Assembly: GCA_015832175.1 (NCBI GenBank)
Contig: WJXW01000001.1
Coordinates: forward strand, 806,001-870,000
DNA length: 64,000 nucleotides
Reading direction: 5' to 3'
Origin: Paraphaeosphaeria minitans
Lineage: Eukaryota > Ascomycota > Dothideomycetes > Pleosporales > Didymosphaeriaceae
In this document: positions 56,746-64,000 of the stretch, piece after piece
How the letters are laid out: every line of letters starts with the position of its first letter
How positions within the stretch are numbered: the stretch's first letter is position 1
The notes under the pieces: model-generated
The model's database searches: none
Told to the model about the DNA's origin: nothing
What the model saw: the letters and a program-made list of their open reading frames with translations, nothing else
Made by a program: the position numbers and the translations under genes

Positions 56746-57624
56746 ATGCCGGAAATGAAGCACGTTGCTTGTGCCCGCTGTAGAGATAGGAAAGTCAAGT
56801 GCGATGGTGGTAAGCCGGGATGCAAGCGATGTCAACGGAATGGCACGCCATGTCGATATGTTCGGGGCAAGAAACAGCAGACGAGAAGCGAGTGGTTGCA
56901 GCACCTCAGGACTTTCAGTTCTCAGCCAGGTACACCTTCTTGCCACATATACGGCTCTGCTGCCGCCTGCTGAACGACTCTCGATAGGCAGATCCGATGT
57001 CACGCGAAGCCTGACCCATCCTCCATCCCAGCCAGCGTTACCCCGAACGCCTCCGCTTCAGCCTCACTATCGAGACGACAACATGCCCTACGCGAGGTCG
57101 CCGAGCCCATATCTGTTCGAGCACACGGCGGTCGTGGATGAGTGCAGTCAAAGTCGAAGTAGTCTTCCGGGAGGCAGCCCGTTCGGCGGCCAGGTGAGTA
57201 CGGAGGGATGCCGTGGCAGTGCGCCATGGTTGTCACTGTCGACGGGATACGATTTTGTGGATCCGCACGCCTACCTCTTCCTGCCGTCAGCGTCGTTTCG
57301 CGATACAAACTTCACATCCGACATCCTCACGACCGCGAATAGCCAGGCGCAATTAACTGTATACCCCGCGTCAACGAGGCCGTACACACCAGTTTCGAAT
57401 ACCTCGGAGACTACTTCTTCCTATGACGGGCTTTCAGAAATGTAAGTGGTGCTACGCGGAATGTGATGTGATGGTAGACTGAGATTGCTAGGTCCTTCCC
57501 GTATGACGCTGCTTCATACGGTGTGCCTATCTGCTCGGAAACCATGTCCTGGACCCCAACACCAGTGTATGAAGGGCAAAGTGGTAGCTTTCCTTCGCCT
57601 AATCATAGCTCACCGTATTCATGA
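56746..57624 (+). CDS. Short Zn2Cys6 binuclear-cluster transcription factor, 256 aa
   Basis: Three exons: 56746-56929, 56988-57441 and 57492-57624 (771 nt), with introns of 58 and 50 bp (GTACAC...GATAG and GTAAGT...GCTAG). The binuclear cluster is at the very start: Cys 9, 12, 19, 26, 29 and 36 in C-x2-C-x6-C-x6-C-x2-C-x6-C (MKHVACARCRDRKVKCDGGK). A basic linker and WLQHLRTF follow. The remaining 190 residues are Ser/Pro/Thr-rich without the large fungal regulatory (middle homology) domain. It is a nuclear DNA-binding protein; targets are unknown. The end converges on the TLC-domain gene. Confidence 0.88.
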
Positions 57625-57835
57625 GGTCGAACCCTTCAACACCGACGACTACATGAAGAAGGATCAGAACGATGTCTTCAGTCATGGCAGGCGGCGAAAT
57701 AGGATATGCAATTAACGACCAATTGGACATCAACTATAGAGACCGTCGCTCTCAAGCGTTCTGGATGTATGACAAACTAGACTTGTTAAGACAATGTAAG
57801 CAAGTCCTACTCTATTGTCGTTGTCCTTCACCCAC

Positions 57836-58934
57836 CTACTGTCCCTTCTTCATCTGTCCGTCCGCCTTGCTGCCCGGTTGCGCCACAAACCTCTTCCTAA
57901 CAGCCTTTACCATCTGGCTGAACCAGTAGAAGTTCAACAAACTCAAAGCGGTGTTGCCAACGAGGTAGATGCTAACCAACCACATAGGTGGGCCCCCGGC
58001 GTCGCAGCCGCTCATGTAACCAGGACTAATCGAGCTTGCGTTTGTCTCGCAATTTCCTGTGACTAGCATCGATACCAGTGGGTCTGAGGGCGTTGTCAAG
58101 GCTTTGTAGATGTCCGAATAAATCAAGACGGATTGGTACGTTCCCCAGACAATGCGGCAACCGAAGAATGTGGCGAGTAAAGCGATTCCGTTACAAAATT
58201 GGATCTTTGAGCCGGTAAGATCTAGCTTGTCGCAGAACCAGTGTATGTTTAGGAAAGGCGTTGAAAGTTCGTACAAGACGAAAGAGAGGCCATAGTAGTT
58301 TCCAAAAGGTCTCTGTAAAAAAGAGTTAGCTGATCAGAACTTGGTCTTGATGCAGTTGGGTTGCCTACAAAACCAATGCACGTAATAGCCAAAGCGCCGA
58401 TGGCATGTACCAGCGCGCTAACCCCCGAGATCGATAGATATTGCGAAGAGACCTGGAGATCCCAAAGGAAGTATCCTAGGTAGCCGTCAGTAAATTCATA
58501 TGCACTTGCCGTCTCAGTGCTCCAATATCGCAGGCTAGAAACATCCAAAGTTCTTTTAGCTTACCTGCAGCGAAACCCTGCACCATGCCACTAGCTGGTG
58601 TGTATCCCCAAAGCCGCCCCCTCCAATCCATCTCCTTGCGCTGAGGATCACTGCAGATGACATACAGTGCCGCAGCATTGACGAACAGGGCCTGGATCAT
58701 GGAGACCCAGTGCATATCCCAGTTCAGGCGGGTGCGCTTGTTGAAGCCATTGTACCTCTGAGGGCATAGTATGCGTGACAAGGTCGGCGAAAGGTAGTAG
58801 AGAATGAAATGATAGCATAGGAATCCGAGTAGGATCTCGTGCGCGTGATATGGCAAGGTGTTCAGGGAGAACTTGTTAGCGAGGGGCTTTGTGAGCTCCA
58901 CGAAGAGCGCAGGGGCCGGAATAGGGTCGCGCAT
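57836..58934 (-). CDS. TLC-domain multi-pass membrane protein, 317 aa
   Basis: Three exons: 58934-58565, 58475-58369 and 58312-57836 (954 nt), with introns of 89 and 56 bp. The protein has about six to seven hydrophobic helices, for example HEILLGFLCYHFILYYLSPT, VSMIQALFVNAAALYVIC, SALVHAIGALAITCIGF and MWLVSIYLVGNTALSLLNFY. RPFGNYYGLSFVLYELSTPF followed by LNIHWFCDKLDL matches the TLC (TRAM-LAG1-CLN8) domain of TMEM56/TLCD-type proteins. Related proteins act in lipid sensing or trafficking at ER or plasma membrane; ceramide synthase activity is not implied, because the LAG motif is absent. The C-terminus is basic and ends GQMKKGQ. Confidence 0.85.
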
Positions 58935-59830
58935 GTCGAGGTCGAGTGCAGAGTGTAAGAAGAGTGGTGGAAGACGAGCAGCAGAAGTTACGGTGGTCGA
59001 AGCATGATTGTTTTAGGTCTGCAGCAGGAGGCGCAACCAGGCAGGTTCGATTTCGAGTCGTGTGCTTGTTTGAGAAGAGCTCGGAAACGGCGAGGCCGTC
59101 AGACACTGGGTGGGGTAGGTAGTCTAGGTAGGTAAGCGTTGTCCGTGCGCTGCATGTTTCCCGGAGAGCTTGGAGCATCTGCGCCGACCGACCTCTCCAC
59201 TCCATCACACCTCTGGACGAAAGTGCCTTCCCCCCCACCCCTGAAGGCCCCGCGAACAGCTTCAATAACCATCGACGCTCAGTGTAGGTTACTCTACGCC
59301 CTCAGGAATGGCGGTGCTGGACGGCATCCACCCTTCAGTTGACTAACGACCGAGATCCGCCATGCAGCTATCCATTGAGCACCTCAGAACAGGTCAGCGC
59401 CCCCTTCATCACCCCAGGGGCGCATCCTAACTGTGCCCAGACGTTCACTTCGTCTCGCTGCCGGTCGGAAGAACAGTCGGCCCGGCCAGGCACCAAACAA
59501 ACGCGTGACTGCCGTCAGCCTGCGACGACGGACGCCCGTGCGCATATATTTCGATCGCAACGGCGCTCGACAACTTCACCCCGGGCTCGCGATCGCACCC
59601 GGCATTCAACCGTCTAAACTGTGGCACGCTCGTTCACTTTTCGTGCGGTCACTCTAAGGTTCCTCAACTTCGGCACAAGGCATTCGAGCAGCTTGCTGTG
59701 AATTTGCAGTATCGCGAGTTCGTCTAGCGATACCTATCGAAGCCTGAAATAGGCCCATACTTTCTGTGCTCCTTGACTGTGTACACAGTCCTCTTGAAAT
59801 CAATTCAAACCGTCCCCGACCTAGAACAAA
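58935..59830. promoter_or_regulatory. Divergent promoter region of the TLC gene and CUS2
   Basis: 896 bp between outward-facing starts. Several short GC-rich open frames occur, but none is convincing as a gene. Confidence 0.45.
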
Positions 59831-60922
59831 ATGTCCGGCCGTCAGGACATCGATGATCTATTTGCGACTGTTGCGCACATTGGCGGAGATTCGGAGGTGC
59901 AGAACAGCGGCGGTGAAGCTGTTGATCACGGCACCGGCCAGAAGCGCAAGGAAGCCCCGACTACTGCAGGCGTACGTTGTTGCGGCACCTTTCCAGCTTC
60001 ACAGCTAACGACCAACAGGCGTCCACCAATAAGCTGCAGAAAGCTATCGAGAATCGCGCCGTCTTTGTGTCTAATGTCCCTCGGGATGCCACTTTCGAGG
60101 AGATCGAGGAGACCTTCAAGAAGACGGGTATTATCGAGAAGGGCGTTGACGGCAAACCCCGTATCAAGATGTACACGGACGCTGGTGGCAAGTTCAACGG
60201 CGATGTGCTCATTGTGTACTTCAAGAAAGAGTCGATCCCGCTGGCCATCTTGCGCTATAATGCTTGGGAGTTTCGCCCCGGGAAGGAATCGGAGGGTAAA
60301 ATCACAGTTGAGGAAGCGGATATGTCGTTCAAGAGAATAGTTGACGGTGAAGTTGTCAAGAGCAAACTCGTCCGAAAGGACCGCAAGGCCGCCGAGCGTA
60401 CTCGCGCAGAACTCAACCGGTAAGTGAACTGCTCAAGGTCTCGCTTAATCGCCTTTCTAACGAGATAACAGGAAGCTCGCCGAATGGTCCGACGACGATG
60501 AGGAGGAGGTACAGAAAACCTTCGCGTCCAAGAAAAATCAGTGGTCCAAATTTGTCATCATCAAGAAGGCCTTTACTTTGGACCAGATCAACGATGAGGA
60601 AGATGAGGGCGCTGTACTCGAGATCAAGGATGATATGCGTAAGGCGGCTGAGAAATTTGGAGAGGTTACCAATGTCGTCCTATATGACAAGGAGCCGGAT
60701 GGCATCCTGACTGTGCGGTTCAAGGAGCTCGAAAGCGCGGAGGCTTTCGTGAATGCCTTTGACGGCAAGCGTTACAACGGTGAGAATCTTCGGCTCAGCG
60801 TTGCTGATGATCGTCCTCGTTTCCAGAAGACAACGAAGGAGGATGCCTCAGACGTTGAGGACAACGTTCGTCGTATGGAGGCCTACATGGATGGCGACAA
60901 GACTGATGAGGATGACGAGTAG
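59831..60922 (+). CDS. CUS2: U2 snRNP-associated splicing factor, CUS2/TAT-SF1 family, 330 aa
   Basis: Three exons: 59831-59971, 60019-60419 and 60472-60922 (993 nt), with introns of 47 and 52 bp. The start is MSGRQDIDDLFATVAHIGGD. The first RNA-recognition motif includes RAVFVSNVPRDATFEEIEET and GDVLIVYFKKESIPLAI. A charged linker has EWSDDDEEEVQKTF. The second motif includes KFVIIKKAFTLDQI, VTNVVLYDKEPDGILTVRF and ESAEAFVNAFDGKRYNGENL, a UHM-like domain. The protein ends in an acidic tail. In yeast, Cus2 helps fold U2 snRNA and interacts with SF3b; human TAT-SF1 has the same two-domain order. Nuclear. Confidence 0.92.
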
Positions 60923-61252
60923 GAGCCCTTGACTGAGCCGCTCGGTCTGGATCTACTACTATCGAAATCCCGCGGCACTTGTTAGGCTGTTTGGCACCAC
61001 GCCTCTGCACACAGTCCCCGGCTCTTGACTACTTTCACGTACTTCAGTGCTGGTTTATGATACCCGGATGGCCAATCAGCCATTGATTTGAAACGGGAGT
61101 AAGGGCGTTCATGTCCTCGATTATGTAAAAGGGTTCATTGTTAAGCAAATGATGCAAAATTATCTTCGAGAATTGGAAGCAAGCCATGCTTGTGAGGTGT
61201 ATGAATCATGTGGTATTTGCCCATACGCAGTGATCTGCTTTCGTTGGCCTAT
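60923..61252. other. Convergent 3' intergenic region
   Basis: 330 bp between CUS2 and the convergent P450 gene; no gene seen. Confidence 0.45.
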
Positions 61253-62924
61253 TTACATCAACTCCGTCGTTCTCTCCTCGCTCTCCTTGATCCACTTTTC
61301 CAACAACGCCCTATTCCTGGGCTTGAATCCTACCTTGAAGTATTTTGGTTCCATTGTCAAGCTAGTGGGAATCGCGTTCGCCTTCAGACAGTCCAGAACC
61401 GGCGCATCCCTCGGGTCTTTCGGCGGCTTAAACTCAAACGCACTAATCAACCGCACAAAAGCAGTGTACAGCTCGCGATTCCCCAGATGCGAGCCAACAC
61501 ACATGCGACTCCCTGCGCCATACCCATAATGCGGCGTACCCGCGCCCTCCGCCACCTCCAAGTACCTCTCCGGGTCGAACTTTTCGGGCTCCTTGAAATG
61601 CGTCTCGTCGTAGTCCGCCGCATACGCATTCATGTAGAAGGTCGTCCCCGCGGGGATAATGACGCCATTCCAGGGGATGTCCTTGATGCTGACGCGGGGC
61701 AGGCAGATTGGGATGACGGTCCAGAAGCGGAGTATCTCCTTGTAGAGAGCGGTGATGTAGGGGATTTTTTCCTCGTCGAGGCAGCGCGTCCAAGCGTCGT
61801 TGTTTGGGTAGACCTTTTGGATTTCGGCGTACGCGCGCGCCTGGATGGATTGGCCTGCGGGCGAGGCGAGGTAGGCGATGCCCATTATCAGGTTGCCGGG
61901 CACGGTGTCGAGACCCGCGGAGACCATGGTGAGGCAGATGGATTTTATTTCCGCTGGGGGGCGTTAGTGGAGGGTAACAAGGGATGCGGGGATGCGGGGA
62001 GGGATGGGAGGAAGGGAGAAGTACCTTCGTTCAGTTTGGCTTCGGGGTCTTTGAGGATGTTGCCGGTGATGCATGGTTTGTCGGTGCTGCTGGCGATGCG
62101 GTCCTTCAGCCCTTTGAGCAAGTAGTCCAGATACACGTCTCTCCTCTCCCTGAACGTGATCGCGTCTCTGGTCTGCTTAGGGAACAGCCGCAGCAGCGGG
62201 ATGTAATCCTGCCAGTTATTGCTCGTGCTTCTGAAGTTGCTCACTCCTCTCTCCACGTCCGTGATCTCATGCAGCAACTTGTCATCTTTGTCGCCATCGA
62301 TTCGGTATCCGTAGTTTAGTGTAAGCGACGTGTTGAGCGCATATCGCTGCCAGTACGCACGCGGATCGAGGTCGATCTCCCCACCTTTGGAGTCAGCAAG
62401 CAGCTCTTTGATGCTGACATTGGATTCGAGGTCGATGTGGGGCATGTACGACTGTACGGCTGGGCGGTTGAGTGCGGTGGCGGCGGCCTTGCGGCGGTTT
62501 TTGCAAGACTCGTCCCAGGGGGAGGTTCCAATGGTGAAGCCCTGGGAGGAGGAGACGACGGTGTGGAAGGTGTGCAGGGTGGGGCGCGAGATCAGGGCGG
62601 ACTGGTGTGTGATCCAGAAGTGGCGAACTGAGTCAAAGGTATTTGCGAAGACGATTCTCTGGAATTATGGTCAGGGCGAAGAGGATACAAATGGAAGGAA
62701 CGTACCTTGTTGCCCATTCGCACCTGGAAGACGGGCCCGTACTTCTTCACCCAGCCCTGAGCGACTTTCGCATGGTTCTCTCCAAGCTCGTACAAGCTGC
62801 CAAACAATGGCAGTCCTTTGACCTCTGGAAGTCCCTTGATGTGTGGTTGATCCGTTCCATAAAGCAACCGATACAGGAAAAAGGACACCACGGCTGCAGC
62901 CGCAACATAGACTGCCAAAGTCAT
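61253..62924 (-). CDS. CYP504-type cytochrome P450, (3-hydroxy)phenylacetate hydroxylase-like, 517 aa
   Basis: Three exons: 62924-62706, 62658-62025 and 61953-61253 (1554 nt), with introns of 47 and 71 bp. ATG 62924 gives a normal ER-membrane anchor (MTLAVYVAAAAVVSFFLYRL). P450 landmarks: the I-helix region SICLTMVSAGLDTVPGNLI; the ExxR helix KEILRFW; and the heme loop YGYGAGSRMCVGS with the ligand Cys near residue 434. Sequences such as FGSLYELGENHAKVA and GFTIGTSPWDESCKNRRKAA are characteristic of CYP504 (PhacA/PhacB of Aspergillus), which hydroxylate phenylacetate or 3-hydroxyphenylacetate to yield homogentisate. The neighbouring fumarylacetoacetase fits this. Whether it is the A- or B-type enzyme needs a phylogeny. 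Confidence 0.88.
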
Positions 62925-63732
62925 GACTTGGTTCGTAACGCTGACCAGAATGCGGGAAAGGAAAGGAAAGGAAGTTACAATGAGGTTGAACGATTTGGAG
63001 CTACGTAGGAGGGATAGCAATCTTGAATGATTTGGAGCCACGTACGAGGGATAGCAATGTTGAATGATTTGGAGCCACGTACGAGGGATAGCAATGTTGA
63101 ATGATTTGGAGCTACGTAGGAGGGGTAGCAATCTTATACCTAGGCACTCTGCGACAAGACGTGGAGTGGAGCAAGTTTGGCAATGACCTCGCCGCATCAC
63201 CATCCGATCCTGGCGTCAGTCCGCGGCTAAGGTACACAGCAAAACATCCTGTCTCATTGAGGGCCAATTACTGCCCTCTCAATCGATGAACTGTGGCCTC
63301 GGATGTCCATAAGGATCGTCTGCGACCCGAGTGATGTCCGATGCATAGGTGCAAAAGCGGGGCTACAACGGAATCTGGCCGCTCACTACCTAGGTACCGT
63401 AGCGCGATGCGGAGCGCTGAGGTAGTGACAGCACCTGGCGGGGTAGACTAGGCCCTTGGCCTGCATCAATGTTGTTGTATTCTCGATAAAGGTCACTTAT
63501 TAGAAATGGGATGGTGAGTTCGTACGAGGTGGGCATCATCTCCGTGTCGGAATCGTAGTGTGCGGAGACTTTCCGTCAGCAAGGACAGCCAGCAAAATGT
63601 ACGAAGCACACCTAGACTAGCCCGATTGAACAATGGCAACAACGGTCGGGCAGACTCGTGCTTTTTCGACATTGACTGCTTCCTCTATCCCAACGAGTCT
63701 ATAGGTACTTGCATCTACATAAACATGGCTGG
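62925..63732. other. P450 promoter and downstream region of fumarylacetoacetase
   Basis: 808 bp. It contains the purine run GGGAAAGGAAAGGAAAGGAA near 62953-62972 and the four-copy 37-bp repeat. No gene seen. Confidence 0.5.
62986..63133. repeat. Four tandem copies of a 37-bp element in the P450 promoter
   Basis: Copies start at 62986, 63023, 63060 and 63097, each exactly 37 bp and beginning TTGAAYGATTTGGAG. Each contains either CTACGTAGGAGGG (a perfect CTACGTAG palindrome, copies 1 and 4) or CCACGTACGAGGG (copies 2 and 3), then TAGCAAT. They lie 62-209 bp upstream of the P450 start codon, so they may be repeated binding sites for a regulator, or a minisatellite. Confidence 0.92.
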
Positions 63733-64000
63733 CTAGTAGCCAAGATTCAACGCCGGCTCTATCTTGCCGGTGACTTGACCAAACCCAACCAGGGCCTCTT
63801 CATCAGTCCCGCAGACGCCCGTGAACGTGACCTCGTCACCGTCTTGCAAGAAGGTCCGCTCTTCGTCACCGACCTTGAACGGCTTCGTCCCGCCTTCGGT
63901 GCCCTCGAGCAGACAACCATATTCTCCCGCAGCCGTGCCGCTTATTGTTCCCGAGCCAAGCAGATCGCCAGTTTGCAGGTTACAGCCAGTGGATGTATGG
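63733..64000 (-). CDS. fahA: Fumarylacetoacetase, C-terminal part (gene continues beyond window)
   Basis: The last 88 codons read from the window edge: GCNLQTGDLLGSGTISGTAA, GEYGCLLEGTEGGTKPFKVG, DGDEVTFTGVCGTDEEALVG, FGQVTGKIEPALNLGY, stop at 63733-63735. This is the conserved C-terminal catalytic end of fumarylacetoacetate hydrolase, the last enzyme of homogentisate (tyrosine, phenylalanine and phenylacetate) breakdown, giving fumarate and acetoacetate. No intron lies in this part. The rest of the roughly 430-residue protein lies beyond 64000. Confidence 0.95.
   Translation of the reverse strand, partial: HTSTGCNLQTGDLLGSGTISGTAAGEYGCLLEGTEGGTKPFKVGDEERTFLQDGDEVTFTGVCGTDEEALVGFGQVTGKIEPALNLGY

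Overview
This window is nuclear DNA from a filamentous ascomycete, most likely a Dothideomycete of the Pleosporales type. The evidence is the short introns (about 46-90 bp, GTAAGT-like donors, CTAAC-like branch sites, YAG acceptors), monocistronic genes on both strands, and fungal-specific families (CYP504-type P450, AzgA permease, Zn2Cys6 regulator, TMA46, LEO1, MOB2, a PPR protein with a short mitochondrial leader). The class assignment is inference from gene style and content. The intron-exon models were built by hand from splice signals, and every multi-exon model was checked so that exon lengths sum to whole codons.

Layout. 0-13.8 kb is gene-poor: a broken gene for a cysteine-rich, Ser/Thr-rich single-pass surface protein (3-924), a short-chain dehydrogenase (1091-1997), and two related zinc-finger proteins (5334-6758 and 11369-12304) in otherwise non-coding DNA. 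13.8-24.1 kb is dense and conserved: TMA46, the 50-residue OST4, a large AT-hook/C2H2 nuclear protein, ribosomal protein L26, a METTL7-like methyltransferase and a second short-chain dehydrogenase. 24.6-34.1 kb is accessory: a secreted cysteine-motif protein, a GT8 glycosyltransferase, an acyltransferase-3 membrane protein, a GT32/OCH1-like glycosyltransferase, and a wrecked AAA ATPase gene that has lost its ATPase core. 34.2-40 kb is housekeeping: an unknown 99-residue protein, LEO1, MOB2 and ARF1.

The most interesting locus is 41641-42237 (minus strand): a two-exon gene with a signal peptide followed by six imperfect repeats, five of them ending in the dibasic string KEKR. This is the architecture of a fungal Kex2-processed repeat precursor, that is, a secreted peptide pheromone or RiPP-type precursor. 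The repeat cores are cysteine-free and end in a Trp-Gly/Ser-Lys motif that I do not recognise from any described peptide. It sits in a 4.7-kb gene-poor island with eroded reading frames beside it.

44.6-61 kb carries a PPR protein, an AhpC/TSA-2 thioredoxin-fold protein, a methyltransferase-like protein, a nine-exon purine permease, a short Zn2Cys6 regulator, a TLC-domain membrane protein and a CUS2/TAT-SF1 splicing factor. The window ends with a catabolic pair: a CYP504-type P450 and the 3' end of fumarylacetoacetase. Together these suggest a (hydroxy)phenylacetate-to-homogentisate-to-fumarate degradation cluster continuing beyond 64 kb. The P450 promoter contains four tandem copies of a 37-bp element. 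No tRNA, rRNA, CRISPR or intact transposon was recognised.
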